The translations under genes were made by a program, and so were the position numbers. This document shows positions 11,401 to 23,610 of a DNA stretch of 64,000 bases, in pieces (position 1 is the first letter of the stretch; each line of letters begins with the position of its first letter). This DNA is from Arbacia lixula (lineage: Eukaryota > Echinodermata > Echinoidea > Arbacioida > Arbaciidae): positions 2,016,247 through 2,080,246 of the forward strand of contig OZ022581.1 in NCBI GenBank assembly GCA_963669155.1. The letters are read 5' to 3'. The notes below the pieces were generated by a model. That model made no database searches. It was not told the origin of the DNA and saw only the letters and a program-made list of their open reading frames with translations.

Positions 11401-13060
11401 CGTGCAAAAGAATGTTTTCAATGGAGACTAGTATGAGCTGTGACTCCAAATGACAGTCTTATATGTCTGTGTATAATTTCATTTGCCCTAGTTAGTTGAT
11501 ATACATTCTATTTTGGGAAACTCCAGTCATGTTCAGAATTTTTTTTTTTTTTCAGAGCAATAATTAGGGTCTAAAGATTACATTTTTAGACGAAAACTCA
11601 ATGCGAAATGTAATGGTCAATAACCTGTAAACCAAATAAAAGTTTCTTTTAAAATTCCAATATTTTGAGGAAAGGTCTTAAACTTTACTTTGCCTGATAG
11701 ATTTTCCACACAAGTTCATAGGCCTATGCCAGGAAAAGTATTGAACGACGCGCATGAAATTTGCATACATAACGAAACATGGTCTATTGTATCAAGCTAT
11801 TTTCAGGAATCCCCAAAACAACATCAATAGTGTCTAGGTCTACGTTGTGAAATATGAAACTTGAAAGTAACATAAGATTCACAAACTGCACTAGGAACAC
11901 GTGCAGTAGTTTGCATGTCAGCTGATTGTTATTTCTTCAATTTGCCTGCATAATTCAAATGTTCGAAATGACTCAGTACAGCTGATCTGCAGGAACTAGA
12001 CAAGTTGAGCAAGTCGGAAAGAAATCAATTTAAACAATTCAATATAACGGGAGACTGTCGTTCAATGTACATTCAGAGTTTCATTTCGATGACTCTGTTT
12101 AGAAGTATACCCAGATGTATTCTTCTAAAGGTGTTAAAAGCACACACGTTTAACACTTTGGAAAATGAAGATAAAAAAAGTTACAACACGAATTTAACTT
12201 AAATTGAAACATTATAGGCCTTTCGTCAGAGGGTGTCAATTTTTGTCAGCAGGTCTCATTACTTTTCATCATTCAATATTCTTGTAATAATCTTTTGAAT
12301 ATTCAATATTTTAATTTGTTGACGAATCAAGAGCCACAAAATAATTGTGTGTTTCAGATGATTAATTCACATGTCAACCCACAAGGTTGTTCTTTCAGAA
12401 GCATTATATGAATTAGCAACGACACTACAACGGCAGTTACTATTTTGATTGACAGATTCATTGCACAATGGACATTGTTTTTTTCTGAATTCATTCTCTG
12501 ATGTAGAAAAGAGTTTCTTTCCTGTTTTTTTTTTGAAGTCTTATATCACAAGAATTTCAATTAATCAAGTGCCACGAAACCTGCTTCCCCCAAAAAATAA
12601 CCAAATATGACATCCTTCCACTGTATGACGTATTAATTTCATTGTGATCTGTAATGTTTTGAAAATGACTTAGTTGTAAGTATTTTTTAAATGTCAAATG
12701 TTTTTGTATTATCAGCTAGTACAAACTAGCATGGACTTGGATATTTTCAGGGGTATATTTACGTTTGGAGGGCCTTGCGTCGCCACAGAGCCCGAGGGGG
12801 TGGGGGAAGCTTCTCCCTACTATTGTGTTTTTGAAGGGATTTTTGCTAGCCAACAGGCAAATCTTCGTGGGCACAACTGAATTATTACTGAATTCCAAAA
12901 GAGAAGTGAAATTCTAAATGTATTTCTAGTTGTGTGACAAGTCATCAGTCGGATATTTCACTGAATTGATGGACAAAAAACAATATAAGCAGACTACATG
13001 CTTAAAGGTCGCTTATTGATATGAAAATATATGTTTACTTTTGTTGATGAAAAGTAATAT

Positions 13061-13634
13061 GTATATAACAAAATTACTCACTGTTCAATTAAAATCTATG
13101 TCCTATATTAAAAAAAGAATCTATATTTTTTCTCAGCACTGATAACCCCCGCCTTCAAAATATCCTCCAACTCAAGATTCCCCTTGTGACATCATCAAAA
13201 GTAGAAATTAGCACAATAGTAGACAGAATTTATGCACAAACTAAACATTGCAATGACTACCTGCAAGTGATTATAATAGCATCACATGTTTATACAATGC
13301 AAATTATTTTTTTCCTTGGCATAGCTAGCACATTTCTGACACAAGGAAACGGTTATTTCCACATGAAAAGTTGTTAGATGGTATTCATGATATTGTGTGA
13401 AGACATGAGATGCTCTTATGGGCAGGTGGAGGAAGTCATTGTAATATTTAGTTTGTGCATAAATTCTGTCTATTGTCATGCTCAGTTCTACATTTGATAA
13501 TGTTACAGGGGGAATCTTTGAGTTGGAGGATATTTTGGAGGCGGGGCTTATCAGAGCTGAGAAAAAAATATAGCAAAATTATTTTAAAATAGGACACTTA
13601 TTTCCATTGAACAATTAGTGACTTTGTTATATAC
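13061..13634. mobile_element. Foldback element with about 200-bp inverted arms
   Basis: GTATATAACAAA begins the left arm and its complement TTTGTTATATAC ends the right arm. Both arms contain AAAATATCCTCCAACTCAA (right arm inverted) and AGACAGAATTTATGCACAAA. About 170 bp of non-repeated sequence lies between the arms. No coding capacity. Confidence 0.75.
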
Positions 13635-13761
13635 ATAATTTATCATGTCGCACCAAATTAAGTCAACATACATTTTCATGTCAGAGTACAAGGGGATGGC
13701 AAGGTTTGGGCGGGAAGAGTCACATTCACATCCATGACACACGTTCTCACACGCGCATGCA

Positions 13762-13781
13762 CAGACACAGACAGACAGACA

Positions 13782-13815
<34 letters not shown>
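13762..13815. repeat. (CAGA)n then (AC)n microsatellite
   Basis: A few CAGA tetranucleotides grading into about 20 AC dinucleotides. Confidence 0.9.
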
Positions 13816-13819
<4 letters not shown>

Positions 13820-16119
13820 TATCATAATCATTCACAAACACAATCTCGCATACCAACGCACAATTTGTACAAATCATCAAATAACAAATGAATTGGTAAG
13901 AGGGAAAAGATGAGGGGAAAGAAAAGAAGAAAGGAGATACAAGAGGAATTCCAATTGTATGCTCTCACCGTCCTGCACATGTTGTCCTTTTGACTATAAA
14001 TGTTGCTCAACCTCTTATCTTAAAGATGGTTACACTGAAGAAAAGTTTGCTATAAATTGCTTTACTAAAATCAGTACATGTATATGCATAATGAGGGTAT
14101 ATGACAGAAAAACATGTAGAATGGACATCCAGAGAGCATAATGCTAATGGCTTCTTGTGTAGGAGCCATTAGAACGAGGAGGAAGAACAAGATCAAAAGA
14201 AAGAAGAAGAAGATGAGGCAGTATACAAAATTAAAAAGTAAAATGATACATTTACACAATCATCCATCTCAGACTCAAAATGCATTTGGAACAATAAACC
14301 AGGTAATTGCAAAAACACAAAGCATTTATTATATAAGTGGTGATACAGTACATTTAGCTTGAAGATAGAAAGATGACATGAAATCAAAATTGATCACTTG
14401 AGTATTTCATACACATACACATACACTTCTATTGACGCTGGTTGATACTCTCTAATGATGCACTGGGAGTTGGGTCTGAGTGGAATAATGTGTGTGTCGA
14501 CATGATTAAACGACATAGGTCAAACATGAATGGGTTATATCACTGTGTGATTAATAACGGTGTATAACAAATCATATTCCCTCTCCTTGGCTGGCATTGA
14601 GGCAGGCATGTGGACACGAATAATTAACATGTGTCAGTGGGGATTCACCGCAATGTTATCCCCTCACTTACAACAGGTTTGTGATGCATGTCTACATGCC
14701 TGTGCTGATCAGCCATCTGTACCACTGAAAGGGGTATACAGAATTTCAAATGAATAAATGGATCATCCCACCTAAACAAAACAAATCTAAACTAAAGTAA
14801 CCTACATATTTACATCTGTGATCTCTAACTTTGAATTTACGACCAATATCATAAGGAAGATGAACTGTCTCGGCTGTACAAATGGCTATGTCTAACCTGC
14901 ACTGAACGCTCATCACTTTAACTGTACACGTACATATAATATTGTACAATAGCACTTTCAGCTTCTGTTCATGAGTTGGACTGTGCAATCATTTTTTTTT
15001 ACCATGCATCAATCTCATTGATGTGCCTATTAATTAATCTTTAAAATATCTAAATTACAGTTTTAGGATACAACTGGTACATATCGGTAGAGAGAATTTT
15101 TAAAAAAAACTTTTAAAAGGCATTTTGAAACAGTGTAATATATAGTGGTATGCTTTATAATACTTAAATCTAGGAAGTAATGTAAATCATTGGTTTAAAA
15201 ACAACAACAGGTGATTATCATTTGACGCGGTTTCAATCATGCCAACTCCCTACTAGAGTTTTTGTAATACAAAAATCCATGCATGTAATTATAAGTGTGT
15301 TTTCTATGTTCTTCAAATGTCATTTAATTTGGAGTTGATTGTTATCACAACAAAGGAAATGGAACAAATTGCATGGTTAGACAGACGCATTAGAACTCAC
15401 TGCCGAACAGACAAAATTAATTCATGTAGCTATAATACTGCAAAAGTCATAATTCACTTGATATATTGTACACAAACTCATTAATCTATTTTACATCATT
15501 ATTGAAGTGTCAAAATATCTTTCTGCTTTTTCAGGCTCAAGAAATTCTGCACCAGTTGTTTCATTTGGCACGATATAATATTGTGAAATAAGGTATGATA
15601 CATGAGGGAGGAATATCAAAGCTTTACTAAGGAAAGCAAAAGTATATGAAGTATTTTTGAGATCTGTAAATGTGCCATTTAGAATATATATACAAATGTT
15701 CGATATGTCAAGAAGAAGAAGAAATAAAAGTTCCATCTCAGCATGCCTTCTACATTATTCTAATAAATTCATTGTAATAAATTCTAAACAAATGGTACTA
15801 AGCCTGTTCAATTAATTAGTGAAATCAAAATTATCAAAACATACTAAGCTACAGTGTATATACAATATCAGTTTATAAAATACTGGTTTTGCTTGTGACA
15901 TACATGTAGACACATTTGCAATGCTATATAGGTTATTGTAATTTCCCACGAACTTGTATTGTTTGGAACACGCATATCAGTCATCTTTACAATGTGCGGA
16001 AGATACAAGTTTTCAATGCCCAAATTCTTTGTACATGTGTTAAGTATAAATCAAGCAAAAAGAATCATCACACATATTATGCATGTGGCACTGCAATGAA
16101 AAACGATATTTATTCTTAA

Positions 16120-16244
16120 CTCTTAACCTGCCGCTGTCACATTTTTGAGACTAAGGGGTAATGTGCCGCTGTCGCAAATTTGCGACCAAACTGTAATAGA
16201 GAAAACCTCTAGCACAGAGGGGTTTTGCCCCGGCAAGTTAAGAG
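16120..16244. mobile_element. Short MITE-like element (125 bp)
   Basis: Ends CTCTTAACCTGCCG and CGGCAAGTTAAGAG are inverted with one mismatch in 14. The interior repeats TGCCGCTGTC. No clear target duplication. Confidence 0.5.
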
Positions 16245-16410
16245 CTAAACAAAAGTTTGTGATAGTATGAACCAATCAATGCAAAACGTTATATAAAAAT
16301 AATATACATGCAGACAGAGCTGTATAAGCATTATACATGTATTAGGGGGTGAAGGTTTTGTTGACCCTGTACCACCCTGCGGAAGCCCTAGATCTTCCTC
16401 TCCACCTGTA

Positions 16411-16555
16411 TTTGAGCCCTGTCTTATAAAGAGTTACAACTGATTGCAACTTGACATGCAATTGATATCAAGCACAAGTTATGTACACTACAGATAGGGG
16501 ATTTGACTTGCGATTGATTGATCAATCACAATTCTTTTATAAGACTGGGCCCTGG
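16411..16555. mobile_element. Palindromic MITE family P2, copy 1
   Basis: GCCCTGTCTTATAAAGAGTT faces AATTCTTTTATAAGACTGGGC. The arms contain TGCAACTTGACATGCAATTG and GACTTGCGATTGATTGATCA. A second copy lies inside a ZF3 intron at 29575-29718. Confidence 0.6.
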
Positions 16556-17311
16556 ACAAAGAGTAGACATGTGATTATCATAAACTTGGGAGCCTCCTAC
16601 TGACTTGACACAGCGAAAGATACCAAGTGGTGTGTCCCTTTTACATGCCTTTATATATAGATTTCTGTATCATAATTTCAAATTGTACACACTGGACCTA
16701 TATGTGGTAATTGTGGTTCATGCAATACTTCCTAGAATTCGAATTCATCTCCAAAAGGGATACACTAGCTGTACAACCCTACAACGATATATTCTAGTAC
16801 ACATGGCACCAATAATTGATGGAAGTACATTATATCAAACATGTTGGAGCCAGCTCATTTACTTTGCTGAGTTTGTTGCATCACAATTTGGTTACATGAG
16901 GGTTGCAAAATGCTGAAATATACAAGGATGTTTCTATTTCGGGACCTGAACAATCACAAGATAGTTTGTATAGGCTCCTTATATCATATATCCATAGCAT
17001 TATCTGACAATTTACTTATATTTTGAACAAACACTGAACTGTACCTTGTACAAAAACATTTTGTCTGCAAGTATGCATACTTTCACTAATATTTCTACAG
17101 TATCCTATGGTTATATCAGCAATAACTCCTACCGGCTATGCAACATAAATGGGCTTATATGTACGCAAATTATTGGTCAATCAGATGATATAACTGCTGG
17201 AGATGGTCTTTGGATTTGGAAGCAAATACATCATGGAAACTCTGCGAGGTCCACCTCCCCATCCCTCCCTTCGGGGCTGGTATTCTGAAAGCAGATTTAA
17301 GTCACAACCTA

Positions 17312-17532
17312 CACTCCAGCTCAAAGGAATTGGCATAGGGAAAGGTAAAGGGAAGGAGCCACAGTTTTAAACCACAGTATATTTTGTCAAGTTCAGCATG
17401 AAACATGATGTTTTTAGGCTAAAGCATTGTGTTTCATGCTGAACTGGACAAAATATACCACGGTTCAAAACTGCAGCTCCTTTTCTTTGTTCCCTTTCCC
17501 TTTCCCTATGCCAATTCCTTTGAGCTGTAATG
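17312..17532. mobile_element. Palindromic MITE family P1, copy 2 (intact, 221 bp)
   Basis: Flanked by TA on both sides. Ends CACTCCAGCTCAAAGGAATT / CATTACAGCTCAAAGGAATT run on through GGCATAGGGAAAGG. The core pairs GTTCAGCATGAAACA with TGTTTCATGCTGAAC. The TA target and terminal CACT suggest a Tc1/mariner-derived MITE; no transposase is present. Confidence 0.75.
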
Positions 17533-17682
17533 TAAGTCCTCTACAATCCATAGCTGTGATTGGTCACTGGGGTAGTTTTGACTTGAGTCAATTTTTAGAA
17601 TACTAACCGACAGTTTTGGACCAAAGTTTTTTTTCAGAATACCACCCCCACATCCTATCATATGTTGCAAGTTGTTGTCAGG

Positions 17683-18315
17683 TTACTGCGACTGTGCGAT
17701 ACTGGCCTGATGAGCCTGCATCATGCTCATGACCAGCTCGGCCTCATGTGGCAGGGTCATAGGGATGAGCTGGTGCACTACTGTCTGGTCTCTGCCCCCG
17801 TCCCCTCCTCGGTGGTCTGGGTGGTGGTCCTGGTGGTGGTCTTGATGGTGCTGCTGCTGCTGCTGCTGCGGCATGGCATGCACCACCTGCTCGGTGACCG
17901 CCCGCGGAACGCCATTCTCTTGGGAGGTGACCACCTGCACCGTCTGGATGGAACCCTCGCCGTAGTGGTGCTCCACATCGCGGTCCTGGTCGTGCTGCTG
18001 ATGGTGCTGCTGCTGGTGATCGTGGTGGTGGTGCTGGGGCGGCTGGGGCTGGTAGTGCTGCTCGTTGATCACATGCCCCATGTCCCCACCAGCGATGATC
18101 TGCTGGGTGACGGCGACTGGTGGGACGTTGTAGGTGATCATCTCATGGTGCTGTTGCTGCTGGTTATCACTAGGGTGTAGGAAGTGCACCTCTCGTACGG
18201 TGATCTCTGCACCCTGGGCCAAGCGACTCAGCGCCGAGGCTCCCATGGCAGCCTCCTCGCTTATACCCTCTGCCAGTGTGATGGTCTGTGAGTCCAGGAC
18301 AGATGAAACAGGAAG
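17683..18315 (-). CDS. ZF2 terminal exon
   Basis: Acceptor tctttttccgcag. It begins L-P-V-S-S-V, then A-E-G-I-S-E-E-A-A-M-G-A-S-A-L-S-R-L, the V-T-Q-Q-I-I motif, and Q/H/D-rich stretches, ending at a TAA at 17685-17683. In ZF3 the same stretch is two exons separated by a 511-bp intron. Confidence 0.86.
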   Translation of the reverse strand, partial: LPVSSVLDSQTITLAEGISEEAAMGASALSRLAQGAEITVREVHFLHPSDNQQQQHHEMITYNVPPVAVTQQIIAGGDMGHVINEQHYQPQPPQHHHHDHQQQHHQQHDQDRDVEHHYGEGSIQTVQVVTSQENGVPRAVTEQVVHAMPQQQQQQHHQDHHQDHHPDHRGGDGGRDQTVVHQLIPMTLPHEAELVMSMMQAHQASIAQSQ

Positions 18316-21300
18316 CTGCGGAAAAAGAAAATTATTCAGATTAAGTCTACTCATTTATCCCAAAACATTAATGGTCAGAAGAACATTTGCTGCTAATGTT
18401 CCATCTTTCAATACATCATATAATGTTTCTACTGCCATATCATTTTCACTTGTATTACCGATACATCACTTGTGCTACAGTCCTGTTCAAATGCTATTCT
18501 TCTCCTAAGACTGCTATGACTATACCACCAATACAGGAAACGTTTCTATTTCTTTTAAGCACAACTTATGCTGTTCTCCACCTCTATATCTTCCTCCGCA
18601 CATAACATTTTAAATTACACCCATGAGCAACCCCCTCCCCCACAAAAAAGGAGAAAGTTTTAAAGTAACCCCTCACCTGAATAACTACCGATTCCTTCAT
18701 GCTATCATCCTGCACGTTCTGTCCATCCACAGCCATCTGGACGTTGGTCATCTCCTCGTAGCGTGACCGGTTCCTCTTCCCCCTCATTTTGGGGGTCCTG
18801 CCAGATCCCCCTGGGGAGCCCGTGCTGCCGCGCTTCTTCAGCGTTGGGGCCTTGAGCGGCGCCGCAATCATGTGGTCCTCGCTGGCAATGACGCTGACGG
18901 GATCATCTGGCATGGCGTCACCGAGGTCGCGACGGTGATTCTCCACATGCTTCCACATGTTGCCGTGATAAGACGAGGTCCACCCGCAGATCTTACAGGT
19001 GTATGGTCGAATGCGGGCATGTTTGCACATCACATGCTCTGAAATAATCTTGTTAGTCGCACCTGTCATGAATTAGCATGGGGAAGAAGAGAGAAAAAAA
19101 AAGTTAGTTTGGTTACTAGGGCCTACATGTTATGTTGATGAACTTGTAGAATAGTTGGAAAAGATCAGACTATTTTCCAACTCATTGTATCTTTTAAATT
19201 CATGATAACTGCAAGTCATCAATAATACAATTCTCTGCTCCCCCCCCCCCCCCCCCCCCGTTCAAAAAACATTCTCAAATGTTTCGCATAGTCTTACATG
19301 TCCATGCGCCTGATTAAAAAGCAGGACAACAACAAACTCTCCTATTTTTGTTGTTTCCTTCAGAATCAATTAATGGACACAAGGCTCTCCAAACACCATT
19401 CAAAGGAAAGGATAAGGAAAGAGACTTACCTCGGAAGTCACATTCTGGACATTTCAAAGGTTGCAGCCCTTCATGAGTGCGGATATGAAGCAGAAGATTG
19501 TTCTTGGTCTTGCTGGCGTATGGGCAGATATGGCACTTGAACTGGCGGTTCTCTGTGTGGATGCGCATGTGGTAGGACAGACTGGACTTCTTACGACCCA
19601 CATAGTTACAGTGTGGGCAAGAGTAGGTGGGCAATGGACGCGCATTGTTGTAGTCCTTTCCGTAGACCATCAAACCGTGCTTTGATCGGATGTGTTCCTA
19701 TATCAATACAATAAAAAAAATGAGGTCAGCTATTTTATACAAAAACTATGCAAATGCAAGTTCTGTAAATTTATGAACTTTGTCTCAATACTATCAAATT
19801 CTTACAGTAACCAATTCAACAATAGTGACTACATTTACACACTGGTACAAGATTAATTGCTGTGTGGGCAAATTAACATCAAAATGTTTGTTGTATAATG
19901 ATTTATGCAACAGTTTAATTTCTGCATTTTTCAAAAGTTACAATTTGTTAAATGCACATGTACCTGGAGGCCTTTCCAGTTCCTGAGAGCTATCTTCAGT
20001 ATCAGTATAATTTCTTCTTTTTTTTTTTCATGGATGTCACTCAAAATGCTCCGCCCCCAAAAAAAGAAAAGGAAAGAAAACAAATCCTTATTGTGGTGAT
20101 TTTATTAATACAATGAATTTGAACAAGTTTGATTCACTTACTTTCAAAATCCCATTGTCAGCACACCTGTAGTCGCAGGCAAAGCAACTGATTCTCTTCT
20201 CCTCCTCTCCGGCGTGATAGCGCCTCCAGTGGACCCGAAGGTTGTAGGCCGTAGTGGTGCAGGTCCCGCACTTGTCACACATGTAGTCCTTGCTGCCTGA
20301 GTGGACCAGAAGATGTTTCTTGAGGTCATGGTAGCGGTTGGTTGAGAAGCTGCAGTTGTCACAGCGGTGCAGGTGTAGCAGGCTCTTGTGGAAGGTGGCA
20401 ACGTGATCTCGGATGTCATCCGGCTCGTCGGAGCTGAAGTCCTGGCATTCGGTGCAGTGAACCACGTTCAGGTTGTCTCCTCGGTAATGCTGTGCCTTGT
20501 GCTGGAGGATCACCTCCTCAGACTTGTACTTGCCACCGCAGACATCGCAGAAGAAGGCCACATGGTTCAGAGCCCTTGTGAATGCCCTCTTGCCCTTTCC
20601 TTTCTTGTCTTTCTTCCCTGGCTTCTCAACGATTTCCCCTGCAGCAATGCGGGCAAGTTTGGCTGCTTTGGTAGATCCTCGAGGGCGGCCTCGCTTCTTG
20701 GCGACCGGTGCATCCTCGTCCACGTCACCCATCATCTCCTTACTGGCCACAATGCCGGCTGGGTAGGACTTTTCCCGTGGTTCCTGTTCCATAGCCGAAT
20801 GGTCATCCCCTCCCATTCCTTCCATCTTTACGTCTTTTGAAGCATCTGCAGCGCTGGCTTCCTCCCTTGCTGCAGCTGTGATGTATTTCTCATATGCAGT
20901 CTCAGCAAAATCTGGTCTCGATAATTCCTCATGCAGAGTTGGTCGGAGATGCTTTCTCGTGACATGAATCAGAATAGACTTCCGATCAATCCGAGGGAAC
21001 ACCATCGAGCAACCTCTCTCATTGCAAACCAACTTATGGAACAAAGTGTTGTGTTCCTTGCGATAATGAACTCGCATGTTGGACCAATGTGGGCAGAGGA
21101 AGTCACATCCTGAGATAGGACAACGGAATCCTACAAGATTGGCTGCATGGCACTGGAGATGGACTTCCAGTTCTGCATTCGTGATGGTCAGGGTGCATGG
21201 ATCAAACGGGCAGGGAATCTGGGTCACATTCTTGTCTTGGAATTGTTTGTACCATTGTTCTGCTCGATCGTTGAGAATCATGTCAACTACCCTTTCACTA

Positions 21301-21980
21301 AGAGGCAACTTGGAGACGGATACCCTCTTCATACCTCTTGGTACTCTTGATGGTCCATCGTCTCCAAGGCCCCCATCGTCCAGACGTGGGCGTCCACGCT
21401 TCCTGCCTCTACCACTTGATTTATCCTTCCGTGCCTGTGGCATTATTGGAGGAAACTTTTTCTTTGGTAGAGCCCTCTTCTTCTCTTTCTCAGCAAACTC
21501 CTCGTCATCGATTTCATCATCATCGATTTCGTACCGAAGGATATGCCTTGGTATTGCCCTCTTTCGTCTTCTCATTCCCCTCCCAAATTGTTGAGGTTCG
21601 GTCTCTTCAGTTTCTCCTGGCTCATCAACCTCCTCAATATAGTAGTAGGGCTGCTTCTTTATCGGTCTTTGTGTCTGCTTCTTGGGAGGACGTCCTCTCT
21701 GTCTTGGCACATCCTTCGGAACTTCACTTTCTTCATTATCACCTGCACCTTCTATGTTAACTCCCTTTGCAACCATATCTGAGGTATCTGGATGCTCTAC
21801 TGACTCTACCTCTTTAGCTGCAGCATCATCTTTCATGTTCTCCTCTTTCACCGGAGAAACATAAGCATCCATGTGATCTGTCAAGAAGTGATTTCCAATC
21901 TCTGGCTTTGATGTTGCTGTGTAATCACACAGCATACACCTAAATTGTGTATCATCTTCTTTCATTACTTCCGCACTCAT
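17683..21980 (-). CDS. ZF2: multi-C2H2 zinc-finger protein with AT-hooks (4 coding exons)
   Basis: Second member of the tandem family, 1,041 residues. Coding exons run 21980-20142, 19697-19430, 19062-18677 and 18315-17683, with phases 0, 1 and 0 as in ZF1. Finger 1 is at residues 15-36, three fingers at about 257-345, and nine more from about 478. Three clear AT-hooks, with cores RGRPPK, RGRPRL and RGRPRG, lie near 94, 194 and 429, so minor-groove AT-DNA binding is likely in addition to finger contacts. FGRGMRRRK is at 132. The tail has Q/H-rich stretches, the V-T-Q-Q-I-I motif and a P-H-E-A-E-L-V-M-S-M-M-Q end shared with ZF3. Start chosen: the ATG at 21980, ten codons inside the exon, because upstream codons to the acceptor contain no ATG. 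Function as a nuclear regulator is inferred. Confidence 0.87.
18677..19062 (-). CDS. ZF2 exon with final finger
   Basis: 386 bp, phase 1 in and phase 0 out (CAG then GTGAGG). Completes finger 12 and encodes finger 13 with C-K-I-C-G-W and N-M-W-K-H-V-E-N-H. The conserved L-K-A-P-T-L-K-K-R-G patch follows. It has no Q/P tract, unlike ZF1. Confidence 0.88.
19241..19260. repeat. Poly-C run in a ZF2 intron
   Basis: Homopolymer of about 19 C. Confidence 0.9.
19430..19697 (-). CDS. ZF2 268-bp finger exon
   Basis: Acceptor caatatag-like (tgatatag), donor GAG then GTAAGT. Encodes E-H-I-R-S-K-H closing finger 9, two whole fingers, and the C-P-E-C half of finger 12, ending in phase 1 inside D-F-R-G. 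Confidence 0.9.
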
Positions 21981-22007
21981 TTTCACTGCCTGATGATTGG
22001 AGTACAC
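20142..22007 (-). CDS. ZF2 first coding exon
   Basis: The acceptor at 22008 is tccctcttag, and its pyrimidine tract is the (CT)n face of a GA microsatellite. The ATG is at 21980; bases 21981-22007 are probably UTR. The donor reads TTGAAA then GTAAGT (phase 0). It encodes 613 residues including three AT-hooks and fingers 1-8 plus the cysteine half of finger 9. Confidence 0.87.
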
Positions 22008-22010
22008 CTA

Positions 22011-22011
22011 A

Positions 22012-22045
<34 letters not shown>
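22011..22045. repeat. (GA)n microsatellite serving as a splice acceptor tract
   Basis: GA dinucleotide run directly next to the ZF2 acceptor. On the gene strand it reads CTCTCT ... ttag, so it supplies the pyrimidine tract. Confidence 0.85.
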
Positions 22046-22047
<2 letters not shown>

Positions 22048-22357
22048 AAGAGACAACAAATGTTTTATGTGGTCACAGGAAAAGTGTATTCATAATATTG
22101 CAAAGTCAAATAGGAGTAGCAGTGGCATCAGCTACATCTTCTTACATCAACCAAGCACACTTTCAGGTGTTCTTAAAGTAACATTGGGATTGTTAATGAA
22201 ACTTTTTCATAATCTCTGCTTTTTCAACTTGTATTGAAGTGCATTTTTTTCTTTATCAGGTTTCATTCTATAATAGTAACCATAGCTAAATAAGCAGGGT
22301 TATTTTGGTTTTGGCCAATTAACTCACAGCCGGAGTAGGTCTGGTCCCAGCACCGCA

Positions 22358-22558
22358 CACTCCAGGAATTGGCATAGGGAAAAGAAAAGGGAAGAAAGGG
22401 AAGGAGCCACATTAGTCCGTGGTATATTTTGTCCAGTTCAGCATGAAACACGATGCTTTAGCCTAATGTTTCATGCTGAACTGGACAAAATATACCACGG
22501 TTTAATGCGGCTCCCTCCCTCTTCCATTTCCCTATGCCAATTCCTTGGAGCTGTAGTG
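22358..22558. mobile_element. Palindromic MITE family P1, copy 3
   Basis: Same ends and core as the copy at 17312. The left tip lacks the CTCAAA step and the flanking TA; the right tip keeps CTGTAGTG then TA. Inverted core ATTTTGTCCAGTTCAGCATG / CATGCTGAACTGGACAAAAT. Confidence 0.75.
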
Positions 22559-23021
22559 TACAAGTACAACAATAATTGGCATACAAATGCATGGAAGATA
22601 TAACTACAAATTTGCTCACAAAAATTACTTAGTATTTTAGAATGATGGATATGTAATATTGGTAAATCGCGAGTTTTTCCATTTTTTCTTCATATTCTAA
22701 AATGTATAGGCTTATATCTATTAATGTATATGCAGCTCAAATTCTTTTATACTCCCATTGTTTTGCAACTTGTCTTTTTTCTTGACCTACAGAAGTCCAT
22801 TTGTCATTAATCTAATGTTTAAGTTTGCAGAAAAAATTCTGTAGTCGTCTGCATATCCACCATACTTGCTTTTTCGTAAAATTCACTGCACCATATAAAT
22901 AATCATTTCAACCGTTGTAACTAGTGTTTGATCCATACAAATCCAGCAAATTGAGAAATCAATCTCAATTGAATATGTTAATTAGTCCATGGATATTTTT
23001 CATTTTGGGGCATCTGGCCGA

Positions 23022-23055
23022 GGGGGGGGGGGGGGGGGGGGAGGGGGGGGGGGGG
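23022..23055. repeat. Poly-G run
   Basis: About 33 bases, nearly all G. Confidence 0.9.
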
Positions 23056-23610
23056 TGTTCCAAGGTCACTGGCCACTGCCAGGCAGCACCACTGGCACTA
23101 CTGCACTAGACTCTAGTGGAAGTAACTAGGCATGCTAGAGGTCCATGATAGCACTAGCAGTCAAGTCATTGATTTGATTTGCCAGGCTTGCATTCATTGA
23201 CATTGGCCTGCATTTGATTTAGATCTACCCCTTGCCCGAGGCCTGTCTACTGACTTGCTAAACTCCTCCGGACTATGCACTGTTTCCTTATCTACACTCT
23301 TTTCACATCCACAACATTCTACCTGCGTGCATTACTTTATACATACACTGCACGCGAGTCTCGTCTGCGCTGCATACATGCTCTGTCGTATTGTCTGCAT
23401 GTATACCGTATCATGCAAGTACAGTAGTAAGCGCATTGTACAATGAACACACACAACCACTATAGACTCTAATCAAGCCGCCATTTTGGAAGCGTAACAA
23501 ATTTGCGATTTTTTAGCCGAGATCTTTTAAGAATTTATGCAAACATAAGGCTCTACTTTTCTAACTAAATATTAAAGAAACAATCTATGAATGCTTTAAA
23601 GTAACTCACC

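Larger units (their letters stand above)
11401..17682. other. ZF1-ZF2 intergenic region, no gene seen
   Basis: Only short spurious frames. It holds a large foldback element at 13061-13634, a (CAGA)n/(AC)n run near 13765-13815, and three MITE-like elements at 16120, 16411 and 17312. The rest is unremarkable AT-rich DNA, part of which may be ZF2 3' UTR. Confidence 0.5.
22008..23610 (-). other. Probable ZF2 5'-UTR intron
   Basis: No coding signal. It holds the GA run, P1 copy 3, a poly-G run near 23022-23055 and a GCCGCCATTTTG motif at 23477-23488. Confidence 0.5.

Noticed and set aside
12698-12898. Overlapping 60-codon frames on both strands
   Set aside because: No homology, splice context or codon signal; typical of chance.
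21981-22007. A GTG start for ZF2 at 22007
   Set aside because: It is the first codon after the acceptor and not an initiator; the ATG at 21980 precedes finger 1.
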